In this document: positions 35,477-45,265 of the stretch, piece after piece
How the letters are laid out: every line of letters begins with the position of its first letter
How positions within the stretch are numbered: the stretch's first letter is position 1
Assembly (NCBI GenBank): GCA_903851195.1
Contig: CAINNJ010000046.1
Coordinates: 161,989-225,988 of the forward strand
Length of the DNA stretch: 64,000 nucleotides
Reading direction: 5' to 3'
Source: an uncultured Acidobacteriia bacterium
Lineage (GTDB): Bacteria > Acidobacteriota > Terriglobia > Bryobacterales > Bryobacteraceae
Program-made: the position numbers and the translations under genes
Notes under the pieces: model-generated
Database searches by the model: none
Told to the model about the DNA's origin: nothing
Seen by the model: the letters and a program-made list of their open reading frames with translations, nothing else

Positions 35477-37516
35477 TCAGGCAGCGCGAATCTCGACGAC
35501 GGCGACGGCGTAGGGTTCGAGTTCCAGCGCGAAGTCTTTGGCGTAGAGCAACTCGCGGCTGGCTACCGCGATAGCGTCGGGATTTTCCAGCGAGGCCGCG
35601 GCGGTGAGGCCCGCGCTTACGGTGTGGAGCGTGACCGTGGCTTTGGACGGAACCGATGCACCCTGAAGGCGCAGCAGCACGGTGTGTTTCCGCGGGCGGT
35701 AGTTGACGGCTTTGATCACGATGCGGCGGCCGTCGGCGCTGGCGGTGGCGATGGCGTCCACGGAGCCGGGCTGCCACTGTTCGGGCTTCATGGTCGAGAT
35801 CTGGCCGAAGAACGGTTTGCGGTCGGCAAGGTCGTGGAAGGTTCCGGTGGTGGAGGCGAGAAAACGCTCGGCGTAGTGTTCGCGAAAGAGTTTTTCGACG
35901 ACGTAGCCCGCGCCGGGAAACCAGCCGGCGTGGTCGTGATAGATGAACGAGGTCCAGGTGGGGTCGTCGGTGGTGTTGCGCATGAGCAGGGCCGGGCAGG
36001 TCATGGTGAGCGAACCTCCTTTTCCCCCTCCCGCTCCGCCTCCCGCTCCGTCTCCCGCTCCGCGTCCGCCCTGGCCGAGCTCTTCATAGAGGATCAGACT
36101 GCCGGCGGCGTGCAGTCCGGCGCGCCAGTCGTAGGTGTGCTGCAGGCTCCACTCGAGCACGCCGAGCTGGATGGCGGGGTGGCGCGACGCGCGGATGTAG
36201 TCGCGGAGTCGGGTGAGGTAGTCGCGGATGCGGCGGAGTCCGGTTTCGAAGTTGTCCGGCTCGTATTCGTAGTTGTGGCAGCCAAGAACGTCGAAGTTGG
36301 CTCCGGCGAGATCGACGATGGTTTCGCTCCAGCGTAGGTCGTTGGAGCGCTTCTGGCCGCAGGCGACGATGGTCGCGCCGGGAGCGATGGACCGCAGGCG
36401 GGCTCCATAAACATTGACGATCTCGGCGTATTTTTCGGCGGTGAAGCCGTTGTTCATCGGCTCGTTGTCGATCTGGAAGAGCTTGACGCCGTACGGCTCG
36501 GGATGCCCGTTGGCGGCGCGTTGGCGGCCCCATTCGGTGGTGGGCGGGTCGTTGAGATAGCGCACCCAGTCCATGGCGTATTCGACCCGTTCCGGGGTGG
36601 TGTCGGGCGCGGCGAGGGCGATGAGGGGTTCGGCTCCCGTTTTGCGGCAGAGGCTGAGGAATTCGTCGGTGCCGAAGCCGAAATAGTCCGAGTAGCCGCC
36701 CCAGAAAGTGTTCGGGTGATAACCACGGGCGGCGTAGGGGCCGATGCCTTCCTTCCATTTGTAAGTGGAAGCGAAGGAGCCGCCGGGCCAGCGGATGAAG
36801 GGGGGATGGAGGTCGCGGAGGGCGCCGAGGAGGTCGGGCCGCAGCATGCCGTCGCGGCGCACGTCGGCGCGCATCAGGGAAACGAAATCGAGGAGGATGG
36901 CGCCGGCGCCGGAGGCTTCGATTTCGACGGAGGCCTGGGTGTCGCGGGCGTTGCTGGCGAGGGAGAAGGGGACCTGCTGCCAGGCGGAGTTTTTGGCGTC
37001 GACCGGGAGAGGGACGGAGGCGATCTGCCCGCCGCCGGAGCCGCGCAGGCGGAGGGTTAATTGCGGCGAGCCGCTTTGCAGCTTCAGCCAGAGAGAGCCA
37101 TCGTACCGGCGTCCGTTTTCGAGGAAGATCCGGCCCTGGCGGATGCCTGCGTGGCCGCCGGCGGGGGCGAGGCGCACGCTTTTCTTACCGTTCTGAAATT
37201 CGAGTTCGGCGATTTCGACGACGCCGCGCCCGGAAAAGGGTTGCCAGTAGGTTTTGAAGTCGTCGCCTTCGAAGCCGGCGCCGCGGATCTGCTCGGCGAA
37301 CAGTCCGTCTTCGACGGAATGGTTGATGTGTTCGAGGAACTGGCCGTAGATGCGTTCGTCGATGGAGTCCATGACGCGATCGGTGTCGACCAGGAGGATG
37401 GCGACTCCGGACTGGTCTTCCGCGGCGAGAGCCTGGGAGACGGCCGCGGGAGAGAGGACGGACAGGCGAACGGCGGCGGTGGCGAGGGAGCCGGCCAGGA
37501 AGTTGCGTCGGTTCAT
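35477..37516 (-). CDS. Alpha-L-arabinofuranosidase, GH51 family, Tat-exported
   Basis: 679 residues. N-terminus MNRRNFLAGSLATAAVRLSV looks like a Tat signal. IYGQFLEHINHSVEDGLFAE is the GH51 entry motif, IRWPGGSFASTYKWKEGIGP is conserved, the acid/base Glu lies in DNEPMNNG (about residue 350) and the nucleophile in LGVLEWS (about 453). It releases arabinofuranose from plant arabinans/arabinoxylans. A Gly/Ala-rich insert (GGRGAGDGAGGGAGGG), coded by 12-base repeats at 36025-36070, interrupts the barrel after the nucleophile strand. It stands alone, 185 bases downstream of the conflict operon's start. Confidence 0.92.
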   Translation of the reverse strand: MNRRNFLAGSLATAAVRLSVLSPAAVSQALAAEDQSGVAILLVDTDRVMDSIDERIYGQFLEHINHSVEDGLFAEQIRGAGFEGDDFKTYWQPFSGRGVVEIAELEFQNGKKSVRLAPAGGHAGIRQGRIFLENGRRYDGSLWLKLQSGSPQLTLRLRGSGGGQIASVPLPVDAKNSAWQQVPFSLASNARDTQASVEIEASGAGAILLDFVSLMRADVRRDGMLRPDLLGALRDLHPPFIRWPGGSFASTYKWKEGIGPYAARGYHPNTFWGGYSDYFGFGTDEFLSLCRKTGAEPLIALAAPDTTPERVEYAMDWVRYLNDPPTTEWGRQRAANGHPEPYGVKLFQIDNEPMNNGFTAEKYAEIVNVYGARLRSIAPGATIVACGQKRSNDLRWSETIVDLAGANFDVLGCHNYEYEPDNFETGLRRIRDYLTRLRDYIRASRHPAIQLGVLEWSLQHTYDWRAGLHAAGSLILYEELGQGGRGAGDGAGGGAGGGKGGSLTMTCPALLMRNTTDDPTWTSFIYHDHAGWFPGAGYVVEKLFREHYAERFLASTTGTFHDLADRKPFFGQISTMKPEQWQPGSVDAIATASADGRRIVIKAVNYRPRKHTVLLRLQGASVPSKATVTLHTVSAGLTAAASLENPDAIAVASRELLYAKDFALELEPYAVAVVEIRAA
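36025..36070 (-). repeat. Coding 12-bp minisatellite in the GH51 gene
   Basis: About three copies of a GGAGCGGGAGNC-type unit in frame, giving the Gly/Ala tract of the arabinofuranosidase. Copy number could vary by slippage without frame change. Confidence 0.7.
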
Positions 37517-37972
37517 TAGTGGGTTGATTTTATCAGCGGCGGGTGGCGAGGGATGAATGAGGGCTCACGTCCGTGTGGTGCGCATGCGTGCCCAGGAACC
37601 GTCCTTGCCGATCCGAATCTGCCTCGCCCTTGTCGCCCTCCGCGCTGTGCCAGACAACCTCCACCTACTGCGACGCCGACCACGGGATTTTGCATGTGGC
37701 CTTCGGAGCAGGAAGCGCGCCTTTGCCGGATCGCGAGCCACAGCGGGACGGAGGCGCGCCAATGGGTGAAGAATTTTCACAGGGAATAGAAAGGGGCTCT
37801 GAAGCGGCCGCGCGCGACACCCGCGCAGGAAAGATGAGGAGGCTATTCAGGGAACGGCAGCCGCAGTTCCAATCGGCATCAAACCGGGTGCGTTCAGAAA
37901 AGCACCTGAACAGCGGTCACACTCGCGCCCTTCTCTGCCCTGTCGCATCTGCATAGAAGAAAGCAGGAGGCG
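37517..37972. other. Intergenic region without a recognised gene
   Basis: Several short frames are open on both strands, but none has a start with SD or protein-like composition. No RNA gene or terminator was recognised. The last 30 bases carry the SD of the SDR gene. Confidence 0.5.
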
Positions 37973-38791
37973 ATGGCTAAAAGCAAAACGGTTCTGATCA
38001 CCGGTGCATCCACCGGTATCGGCAAAGCGACGGCGCTGTACTTCCAGCAGCAGGGATGGAATGTGATTGCCACCATGCGCGACCCGGAACACGGTAAAGA
38101 ACAGGAGGCGCTCGACCGGGTGCTGGTCACCGCACTGGACGTGACCAAACCGGACACTATCGAGCGGGCGGTCCGGGCGGGAATCGGCCGCTTTCATTCT
38201 ATTGACGTGCTGGTGAACAATGCTGGGTTTGGCGCCTATGGTCCGCTCGAAGCGACGAGCATGGAGGTGGTTCGGCGACAGTTCGACACCAACGTCATTG
38301 GTCTGCTGGAGACCACGAAAGCCGTGCTTCCGCACTTCCGCGCCCGGCATTCCGGGGTGATCGTCAATATCTCCTCGATTGGCGGCAAAGTCACGTTCCC
38401 GCTTGGCACGCTGTACCACGGCACGAAGTTCGCGGTCGAGGGGATCAGTGAGTCGCTTTCGTATGAAATGCAGGCGATTGGGGTAAAGGTCCGGATTGTG
38501 GAGCCGGGCGCGATTAAGACGGACTTCGCTACGCGATCCTTTGCTTTCAGTAACGACGAGTCGATGGTGGAGTACCAGCCGACCGTGAAAGGCGTCATGA
38601 CCGCGGTCGAGCCGATGATGGCGAATGGCGCCGATCCGGTGGTCGTGGCGGAGGTGATCTATCAAGCCGCCACGGATGGTTCCGACCAGTTGCGGTATCC
38701 AGCCGGGGCGGACGCGCAACCGATTCTTGATAAACGCCGGAGCCAGGACGACCAGACCTTTATGAGGGAAATGCTGGCGATTTTCAGTTAG
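37973..38791 (+). CDS. SDR family NAD(P)-dependent oxidoreductase
   Basis: 272 residues of the classical short-chain dehydrogenase/reductase family. VLITGASTGIGKATALYFQQ is the TGxxxGIG cofactor loop, VLVNNAGFGAYGP the NNAG motif, and the catalytic Ser and YxxxK are in ISSIGG and YHGTKFAVEG. An AGGAGG lies a few bases before the ATG. It oxidises an alcohol or reduces a ketone of unknown identity. Monocistronic by position. Confidence 0.92.
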   Translation: MAKSKTVLITGASTGIGKATALYFQQQGWNVIATMRDPEHGKEQEALDRVLVTALDVTKPDTIERAVRAGIGRFHSIDVLVNNAGFGAYGPLEATSMEVVRRQFDTNVIGLLETTKAVLPHFRARHSGVIVNISSIGGKVTFPLGTLYHGTKFAVEGISESLSYEMQAIGVKVRIVEPGAIKTDFATRSFAFSNDESMVEYQPTVKGVMTAVEPMMANGADPVVVAEVIYQAATDGSDQLRYPAGADAQPILDKRRSQDDQTFMREMLAIFS

Positions 38792-39355
38792 TCGTTTCGC
38801 CCGGCCGCGCGGGGTTCCGCTACGCCGGGATTGTGCGACATCACGGCGTGCAAGCGTGTGGAAGAGGCGGTGCGAGCGCGCCGGGTCTACGCCCGCGTCG
38901 ACCCTTGAAAAGCACTACGTATGGAGTCCCGGTCGCCGATGCCGGGGCAGGTTCTTGCAGGTCAGCATTTTGCCCGATGCTTCGGGCTCTGGATGAATGG
39001 TAATCGCGGGCGGCGCAGTATTGACTGACAGGGGTGGTTGGTGTGAAGCGGAGACGGTTCGTGTTTGTGCGGCATCCCATGATCGGGCACGCTCTCCGAG
39101 GGCCGGATTTCCGCTGTCGGGGCGTTCGGTGTTGCGGTCGGGGTATCTGTTCGTGAAATGCCGACGAGAGTCGGCGCGTTTCGGAGCGGGACCGCGCCGT
39201 TCCTGATCGAATCGCCGAACAGACCCGGAGCATTTCCCCGCATCAATTCCCGCGAGCGCGCGTTCTCTTCCACAAGAGGGTGACGTGTTCCGGGGTTACA
39301 GGCTTCGATCACGCCTAAACCGGAGAGACGTTCGGATCCGCTTTTGCATCGACAG
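38792..39355. other. Intergenic region without a recognised gene
   Basis: 564 bases between convergent genes. Open frames are short and compositionally poor. I see no tRNA-like fold, SD-supported start or long repeat. Confidence 0.5.
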
Positions 39356-40441
39356 TCAAACAGCGGCGGCGAGGGCGGAGAGATCCGATTCGTCGTTATA
39401 AAAGTGCGGGGAGACGCGCAGGTTGCCGTGACGCGCGGCGGTGATCACGCCGGTTTCGGCGAGTTTGCGGGAGAGGGCGGAGGCGTCGCGATCCGGCCAG
39501 TGCGCGGCGACGATGTTGGTGTTTTCGTGTTGGATTTCGGCTCCGGCGCGGCGCAGGATTTCGGCAGTTTGGGCGGCGAGATCGAGGACGCGGGCTTCAA
39601 GGCGGTCGGGACCGATTTCGAGGAACGTGCGGATGGCCTCGGCCATGCCGTAGAGCGAGGGGAAGTTCAGCAGGCCGCCTTCGTAGCGTTCGGCGGCATC
39701 GGAGAATTCGGGGACGCCGTGGTTGAGGTCGTCGACGGAGCGCCAGTTGCGGTCGCTGCGCCAGCCGATGACAGCGGGCGGGAGTTTGCGGCGCAGGGCG
39801 GGAGAAACGTAAAAGAAAGTCGCGCCGTTCGGGCAGAGGAGCCACTTGTAGCCATCGACGGCGAACATGTCGGGCGCGGTGGCGCGGACGTCGAACCGCA
39901 GCGCGCCGAGGCTTTGGGTGCCATCCACGTAAACGAGCGCTCCGGCGGCGCGGGCGAGGCGGCCGATGGCGGCGAGGTCCGGGCGGAAGCCGGTCATGTA
40001 GTTGACGGTGGAGATGGCGACGGCGCGGGTTTGCGGGGGGAGTTCGGTAATATCGGCCAGTTCGACGAGTTCCACGCCGCGGGCGCCGAGCCAGTTGGCG
40101 TAATAGAACTGATTGGGGAATTCGTTGCGGAGCGTGACGATGCGGTCGCCGGGTCGCCAGTCGATGCCGCCGAGGAAGAGGGAGAGAGCGGAGGCGGCGT
40201 TGGTGGTGAAGGCGATGTCGTCCGCAGCGCAGTGGATCAGTTGCGCGAGGAGGCCGCGGAGGTCGTCCATGTCGTCGAACCAGGCGAGGAAGTCCTTCGA
40301 GGCGAGCCGGTCGCGGCGGGCGAAGTGGGCGGTGACAGCGGCCTGGGTGCGGAGAGACACCTGGCCGAAGGTAGCGGTGTTGAGCCAGGTGTGGTGTTGC
40401 AGCGCGGGGTAGTCGCGGCGGATGAGTCGCCAGTCGGGCAT
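39356..40441 (-). CDS. Aminotransferase class V-fold PLP enzyme
   Basis: 361 residues, fold-type I PLP enzyme of the cysteine desulfurase/isopenicillin-N-epimerase group. TTNAASALSLFLGGIDWRPG resembles the phosphate-binding part, YVDGTQSLGALRFDV the cofactor-ring Asp, and MFAVDGYKWLLCPNGATFFY has the Schiff-base Lys. The desulfurase active Cys loop is not evident, so a lyase/epimerase/aminotransferase role is likelier. ATG 40441 is nine bases after the proS stop; a TTG at 40453 would overlap it. Cotranscribed with proS. Confidence 0.85.
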   Translation of the reverse strand: MPDWRLIRRDYPALQHHTWLNTATFGQVSLRTQAAVTAHFARRDRLASKDFLAWFDDMDDLRGLLAQLIHCAADDIAFTTNAASALSLFLGGIDWRPGDRIVTLRNEFPNQFYYANWLGARGVELVELADITELPPQTRAVAISTVNYMTGFRPDLAAIGRLARAAGALVYVDGTQSLGALRFDVRATAPDMFAVDGYKWLLCPNGATFFYVSPALRRKLPPAVIGWRSDRNWRSVDDLNHGVPEFSDAAERYEGGLLNFPSLYGMAEAIRTFLEIGPDRLEARVLDLAAQTAEILRRAGAEIQHENTNIVAAHWPDRDASALSRKLAETGVITAARHGNLRVSPHFYNDESDLSALAAAV

Positions 40442-40449
40442 TCGCGGGT

Positions 40450-42150
40450 TCAAAGGGATTTCCGGAGTTCGGCGACGACGCCGGCGGGCGGCAGTTCCCG
40501 GGTTTCGCGCGTTTTGCGGTTGTAGAGTTCGACGAGGCCGAGGGCGAGTTTCTTGCCGCCGATGGTGATGCGCCAGGGAACGCCGATGAGGTCGGCATCT
40601 TTGAATTTGACGCCGGGGCGCTCGTCGCGGTCGTCAAAGAGGACATCGATGGCAAGGGCGCGGCACTCGTTGTAGATCTGTTCGGCGGCGGCGTGGACGG
40701 CGGCGTCCAGATTGTTGACGGGCGTGACGATTACGGCAAAGGGAGCGATGCTGACGGGCAGAGACATGCCGTTGGCGTCGTAACGCTGTTCGATGGCGGA
40801 GCAGAGGATGCGCTCGATGCCGATACCGTAGGAGCCCATGATGGGGGTGACTTCGGCGCCGGCGGGGCCGTCGACGCGCAGGCCCATGGCTTCGGAGTAT
40901 TTGTAACCGAGTTTGAAGATGTGGCCGGCTTCGATGGTCTTGTGCAGTTTGACTTCGGAGCCGCAGACGGCGCAGGCGTCGCCGCCGTTGACCTGGCGGA
41001 GGTCGTGCCAGGCGGGCTGGAAGTGGCGGCCGGGGGTGACGTTGCGCAGGTGGTAGTCGTTGCGGTTCGCGCCGGCGATCATGTTGCGGCGGTTTTCGAG
41101 GGCGGAATCGGCGACGATCAGCATGTTGGTGATGCCGACGGGGCCGAGGGAGCCAGGTTCGGCGCCGAACCAGTCGACGATTTCGGCGGCGAAGGCCTGG
41201 CGGACTTCGGTGGCGCGGAGGGCGGCGGCGAATTTGGTTTCGCTGAGCTGGTGGTCGCCGCGGAGCATGGCGAGGACGGGTTTGCCGTCGGCCACCATGA
41301 CCAGGCTTTTCATTTGTGAAGAGGCGGGGAGCTTCGTGAAATCGGCCACGTCGGCGATGGTTTTGCGGCCGGGTGTGTGGAAGGGTTCGGGGTCGCCGTC
41401 GTAATCGGGGTCGTCGAGGGAGGGCGGCACGGCGTAAGCGACGGCCTTTTCCAGATTCGCGGCGTAATGGCAGTGGTTGCAGACGACGACGAAGTCTTCG
41501 CCGGCTTCGGAGGGCACCATGAATTCCATGGACTGGCTGCCGCCCATGGCGCCGGAATCGGCCTCGACGGGGATGACTTCGAGGCCGCAGCGGGTGAAGA
41601 TTTTGAGATACGCGTCGTAGTGTTTGCGGAAAGAGATGTCGAGGCCTTCGGCGTCGATATCGAAGGAGTAGGAATCCTTCATGAGGAACTGGCGGACGCG
41701 GAGGAGGCCGGATTTGGGGCGCTGCTCGTCGCGGAATTTGGTCTGGATCTGGTACCAGATCTGGGGGAGTTGTTTGTAGCTGCGGAGTTCGCCGCGGGCG
41801 ACGGCGGTCATGACTTCCTCGTGGGTCATGCCGAGGCAGAGGTCGCGGCCGAAGCGGTCTTTGAGGCGGAACATGTTGTCGCCCATGGCGTCCCAGCGGC
41901 CGGATTCCTGCCAGATTTCGGCGGGGTTGAGCGCGGGAAGGTGGAACTCCTGAGCGCCCATGGCATCCATTTCCTCGCGCACGATGCGCTCGATTTTGTT
42001 GAGCGAGCGCTGGGCGAGGAAGAGGTAGCTGTAGATGCCGGCGGCGAGCTGGCGAACGTAGCCGGCGCGAAGGAGGAGCTTGTGGCTGGGGACTTCGGCT
42101 TCGGCGGGGTCGTCGCGCAACGTGGGGATGAAGAGCTTGCTCCAGAGCAT
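40450..42150 (-). CDS. proS: Prolyl-tRNA synthetase (bacterial type)
   Basis: 566 residues, class II aminoacyl-tRNA synthetase that charges tRNA-Pro. [20 protein letters not shown] starts it; motif 1/2 region [20 protein letters not shown] and [20 protein letters not shown] are diagnostic. The editing insertion lies about residues 225-390, and [20 protein letters not shown] is motif 3. The anticodon-binding domain closes the protein. Normal length for the bacterial editing type. Divergent from ilvD with 69 bases between. Confidence 0.98.
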   Translation of the reverse strand: MLWSKLFIPTLRDDPAEAEVPSHKLLLRAGYVRQLAAGIYSYLFLAQRSLNKIERIVREEMDAMGAQEFHLPALNPAEIWQESGRWDAMGDNMFRLKDRFGRDLCLGMTHEEVMTAVARGELRSYKQLPQIWYQIQTKFRDEQRPKSGLLRVRQFLMKDSYSFDIDAEGLDISFRKHYDAYLKIFTRCGLEVIPVEADSGAMGGSQSMEFMVPSEAGEDFVVVCNHCHYAANLEKAVAYAVPPSLDDPDYDGDPEPFHTPGRKTIADVADFTKLPASSQMKSLVMVADGKPVLAMLRGDHQLSETKFAAALRATEVRQAFAAEIVDWFGAEPGSLGPVGITNMLIVADSALENRRNMIAGANRNDYHLRNVTPGRHFQPAWHDLRQVNGGDACAVCGSEVKLHKTIEAGHIFKLGYKYSEAMGLRVDGPAGAEVTPIMGSYGIGIERILCSAIEQRYDANGMSLPVSIAPFAVIVTPVNNLDAAVHAAAEQIYNECRALAIDVLFDDRDERPGVKFKDADLIGVPWRITIGGKKLALGLVELYNRKTRETRELPPAGVVAELRKSL

Positions 42151-42179
42151 GTGTGGGGTATTTCAGTTTATCGTGCGCT

Positions 42180-42207
42180 TTGGCGAGCAGCCCGCAGCGA
42201 ATATACT
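42180..42207 (+). promoter_or_regulatory. Putative ilvD promoter giving a very short leader
   Basis: TTGGCG (42180-42185), 16 bases, TATACT (42202-42207). Transcription would begin near 42214, only about six bases before the ATG at 42220. There is no SD, which fits a leaderless or nearly leaderless mRNA. Confidence 0.5.
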
Positions 42208-42219
42208 CAACGTAAGTCC

Positions 42220-43911
42220 ATGCAATTGAATCGTTACAGCTCACGTATTACGCAGCCTCCCGCGCAGGGGGCTTCTCAGGCCATGCTTTATGCCACGGGC
42301 CTTGTCGAAAGCGACATGCAGAAGGCGGAAGTCGGGATCGCCAGTGTCTGGTATGAGGGCAATCCCTGCAACATGCATCTGCTGGATCTTTCGGCGAAGG
42401 TGAAGGAGGGCGTGCAGGCGGCAGGTCTGGTCGGCCTTCGTTTCAACACGGTGGGGGTCAGCGACGGCATCTCGATGGGCACGGAGGGGATGAGTTTTTC
42501 GCTGCAGTCGCGCGATCTGATTGCCGATTCGATTGAGACGGTGATGGGCGGCCAGTGGTACGACGGGGTGATCACGATTCCCGGGTGCGACAAGAACATG
42601 CCCGGCTGCATGATCGCGATGGGACGGCTGAACCGCCCGGCGATGATGGTTTACGGCGGGTCCATTCGGGCTGGTCATCACGACAAGGTGCCGGGCGGGG
42701 ACAAGCTCGACATCGTGTCGGCGTTCCAGAGCTACGGGGAGTTTATTTCGGGGCGGATCGACGAGCCGACGCGGCAGTGCATTGTGCGGCATTCGTGTCC
42801 CGGGGCGGGCGCTTGTGGCGGCATGTACACGGCGAACACGATGGCGGCGGCGATTGAGACGCTGGGGATGTCGCTGCCCTACAGTTCGTCCACGCCGGCG
42901 GTGGATCCGCAGAAGCTGGACGAGTGCGTGCGCGCCGGGGCGGCGATGCGCAGGATGCTGGAACTGGATCTGAAACCGCGCGACATCATGACGCGGGCGG
43001 CGTTCGAGAACGCGATGGTGGTGGTGACGGTGCTGGGCGGTTCGACGAACGCGGTGCTGCATCTGCTGGCGATTGCGCGGTCGGTGGGCGTGCCGCTGGA
43101 ACTCGCGGATTTCCAGGCGGTGAGCGACCGGACGCCTCTGCTGGCGGACTTTAAGCCGAGCGGGAAGTATGTGATGGAAGATCTGCACGAGATCGGCGGG
43201 GTGCCGGCGGTGATGAAGATGCTGCTGGCGGAAGGCATGATCGACGGCAGTTGCATGACGGTGACCGGCAAGACGATCGCCGAGAATCTGGCGGAGTTGC
43301 CGGGTCTGACGGAAGGACAGAAGATTGTCCATCCGCTGAGCGAGCCGATCAAGGCGACGGGGCATATTCAGATCCTGAAGGGCAATCTGGCGCCCGAGGG
43401 CGCGGTGGCGAAGATTACGGGCAAAGAGGGACTGCGCTTTTCGGGTCCGGCGCGGGTGTTCGACTGCGAGGAAGAGATTCTGCACGCGCTGGAGCGGAAG
43501 GAAATCGGCAAGGGCGACGTGGTGGTGATCCGGTATGAGGGGCCGAAGGGCGGGCCGGGGATGCCGGAGATGCTGACGCCGACGTCGGCGATTATGGGCG
43601 CCGGTTTAGGGAAAGATGTGGCGCTGATTACGGACGGGCGTTTTTCGGGCGGGTCGCACGGATTTATTGTGGGGCACGTTACGCCGGAGGCGCAGGAAGG
43701 CGGGCCGATCGCGCTGGTTCGGAACGGGGATATCGTGACGATCGACGCCGAGAAGAACGAGCTTTCGTTCGCGGTTTCGGACGATGAGGTGGCGGCGCGG
43801 AAGAGTGCGTGGACGATGCCGCCGTATAAGGCGACGCGCGGGACGCTGGCCAAGTATATCCGGCTGGTGAAGAGCGCGAGCCAGGGTTGCGTTACGGACG
43901 AAGAGATTTAG
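42220..43911 (+). CDS. ilvD: Dihydroxy-acid dehydratase
   Basis: 563 residues, converts 2,3-dihydroxy-3-methyl-acids to 2-keto acids in valine/isoleucine/leucine synthesis. [28 protein letters not shown] and [17 protein letters not shown] carry the iron-sulphur-cluster cysteines of the IlvD/Edd family, and the C-terminal part has [20 protein letters not shown] and [20 protein letters not shown]. The frame is open far upstream across the proS region, but the family N-terminus begins at this ATG. It is preceded by a promoter very close to the start. Confidence 0.97.
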   Translation: MQLNRYSSRITQPPAQGASQAMLYATGLVESDMQKAEVGIASVWYEGNPCNMHLLDLSAKVKEGVQAAGLVGLRFNTVGVSDGISMGTEGMSFSLQSRDLIADSIETVMGGQWYDGVITIPGCDKNMPGCMIAMGRLNRPAMMVYGGSIRAGHHDKVPGGDKLDIVSAFQSYGEFISGRIDEPTRQCIVRHSCPGAGACGGMYTANTMAAAIETLGMSLPYSSSTPAVDPQKLDECVRAGAAMRRMLELDLKPRDIMTRAAFENAMVVVTVLGGSTNAVLHLLAIARSVGVPLELADFQAVSDRTPLLADFKPSGKYVMEDLHEIGGVPAVMKMLLAEGMIDGSCMTVTGKTIAENLAELPGLTEGQKIVHPLSEPIKATGHIQILKGNLAPEGAVAKITGKEGLRFSGPARVFDCEEEILHALERKEIGKGDVVVIRYEGPKGGPGMPEMLTPTSAIMGAGLGKDVALITDGRFSGGSHGFIVGHVTPEAQEGGPIALVRNGDIVTIDAEKNELSFAVSDDEVAARKSAWTMPPYKATRGTLAKYIRLVKSASQGCVTDEEI

Positions 43912-43933
43912 TTCGGGAGTGTGGTGGAAGCCG

Positions 43934-43959
43934 GGACGCCGCCGGGTTGGGTGGCGTCC
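43934..43959. terminator. Hairpin between ilvD and the C-terminal-only Rpn-like gene
   Basis: GGACGCCGCC (43934-43943) pairs with GGTGGCGTCC (43950-43959), 10 bp with one G-U pair and a six-base loop, between convergent genes. No clear U-tract. Confidence 0.45.
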
Positions 43960-43964
43960 TGAGT

Positions 43965-44309
43965 TCAGCGGAAAACGTCTTCGAGGGTGGGGGCGTCCAG
44001 GATGTGAAGCAAGGCTTCATCGAGTTGCGGGGCGGTCATCGCGTTCAGGCGGTCCTGGGCCCAGGCGGGTACGGAACCGAAGCGGCGCTCGATAAAGCGG
44101 GACAAGATGCGGCGCAGTGCTGTGATCCGGCCTTCTTCACGGCCTTCGGCCAGCCCCACTGCCCGACCTTCTTCGCGGCCTTCGGCCAGCCCCACTGCCC
44201 GACCTTCTTCGCGGCCTTCGGCCAGCCCCACTGCCCGACCTTCTTCGCGGCCTCGGCGGAGAATCGGTCCGAATACATCGTGATCGTCCAGGCTGTCGAG
44301 AATGGGCAT
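43965..44309 (-). CDS. C-terminal-only paralogue of the adjacent Rpn/PD-(D/E)XK-like protein
   Basis: 114 residues. MPILDSLDDHDVFGPILRRG corresponds to VPVFDDIIDHDLLGPVLLRG of the neighbour, followed by three GREEGRAVGLAE repeats and a tail (ERRFGSVPAWAQDRLNAMTA) homologous to the neighbour's tail. The nuclease domain is absent. It has its own ATG with an AGGAAG eight bases upstream, so it may be a real small protein rather than debris. It lies 36 bases downstream of the full-length gene. Role unknown; modulation of the neighbour is possible. Confidence 0.7.
   Translation of the reverse strand: MPILDSLDDHDVFGPILRRGREEGRAVGLAEGREEGRAVGLAEGREEGRAVGLAEGREEGRITALRRILSRFIERRFGSVPAWAQDRLNAMTAPQLDEALLHILDAPTLEDVFR
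44131..44253 (-). repeat. 36-bp tandem repeats coding for GREEGRAVGLAE
   Basis: Three nearly identical 36-base units (44131-44166, 44167-44202, 44203-44238) and a partial fourth. They preserve frame, so copy number could change the length of the Glu/Arg-rich linker. Confidence 0.85.
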
Positions 44310-44345
44310 TTGTCGGCTTCCTGGTTGTCGCCCCGGTCCGTGCTT

Positions 44346-45206
44346 TCAGCGCAGAATGTCGTCGAGACTGCGCGCGTTTAAAACCAGCAACTGGCTTTGT
44401 TCTATTTGCGGGGCGGTCAGTACGTCCAGACGCTCTCTGGCCCAGGCCGGCAAGGGCCCAAAGCGTTGCTCGATCAGCCGGCGCAGGGAGCGCCGTTCTC
44501 CTTCGATTACGCCCTCAACCCGACCTTCTTCGCGTCCCTCAACCCGCCCTTCTTCGCGCCCCTCAACCCGGCCTCGCAGAAGAACCGGCCCGAGCAGGTC
44601 GTGGTCGATGATGTCGTCAAACACGGGCACTTTTCCAGCCTCCTCAATGATGACTGACCCCAGTTTCCTCAATCCGCCAAGAAACGTCAACTCTTTGAGG
44701 GCTGCGGCATGCCGGGACGGCTCGCTGGCGGCGATGGCCTGGACGATCCGCTTTACTGCCTCCCTTTGGTCGTGCAGCCGGGTGAGAATGGCGAGAATGT
44801 TGTCTTCGAGACAGGGGCTTGCGAGCAGGGCTTCGCCGTCGAGGTCGCGGACGTCCGTAAGGCGGAACCCGATGGCGATGCTGCCGTTGTCGAAGCGGCC
44901 GGGCATTCGCAGCGGTTCATCTCCGACGTAGAGCACGCACTGCTGCGGCCATTTGCCGAATTTGCGGCGGATTGCGGACCCGTAATCGATCATGCGCCAG
45001 ATGATCTCCGGGTCATTGGAACGCTGGATTTCCATGTGAATCAGATCGCCGGTAGCCGTTTCGCCAAGCAGGTCAACCCGCAGATTGCGGGTTTCGGGTA
45101 GTTCGACATTGTGCCAGCGCTCGATCGGCGACCCGGTGATGCGGGCGATGGCGCCCGCGCCGGCATGCGTCAGGACATTCTTCAGCGTGACGTCGTACTC
45201 GTGCAT
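44346..45206 (-). CDS. Rpn-like / PD-(D/E)XK nuclease-fold protein
   Basis: 286 residues. MHEYDVTLKNVLTHAGAGAI and LRVDLLGETATGDLIHMEIQ show the D...ExQ variant of the PD-(D/E)XK motif used by the Rpn/transposase_31-like group. IWRMIDYGSAIRRKFGKWPQ and QCVLYVGDEP follow. A helical part leads to a Glu/Arg repeat tract (GREEGRVEG units) and a C-terminal dimerising-looking tail. Relatives are recombination-promoting or phage-restricting nucleases. Start ATG 45206 with GGAG close by. It forms a pair with the downstream C-terminal-only gene. Confidence 0.8.
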   Translation of the reverse strand: MHEYDVTLKNVLTHAGAGAIARITGSPIERWHNVELPETRNLRVDLLGETATGDLIHMEIQRSNDPEIIWRMIDYGSAIRRKFGKWPQQCVLYVGDEPLRMPGRFDNGSIAIGFRLTDVRDLDGEALLASPCLEDNILAILTRLHDQREAVKRIVQAIAASEPSRHAAALKELTFLGGLRKLGSVIIEEAGKVPVFDDIIDHDLLGPVLLRGRVEGREEGRVEGREEGRVEGVIEGERRSLRRLIEQRFGPLPAWARERLDVLTAPQIEQSQLLVLNARSLDDILR

Positions 45207-45265
45207 CCTCTCCGACAGAAGTGCCGCGAGGAAGGAAAGTTCTCATGAGAGTATGAAACATTCCT

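Noticed and set aside
37517..39355. Short frames on both sides of the SDR gene
   Set aside because: No SD, no protein-like composition and mutually overlapping on both strands.
41377..42219. Upstream extension of ilvD across the proS region
   Set aside because: This part is antisense to proS; the IlvD family N-terminus begins at 42220, next to a promoter.
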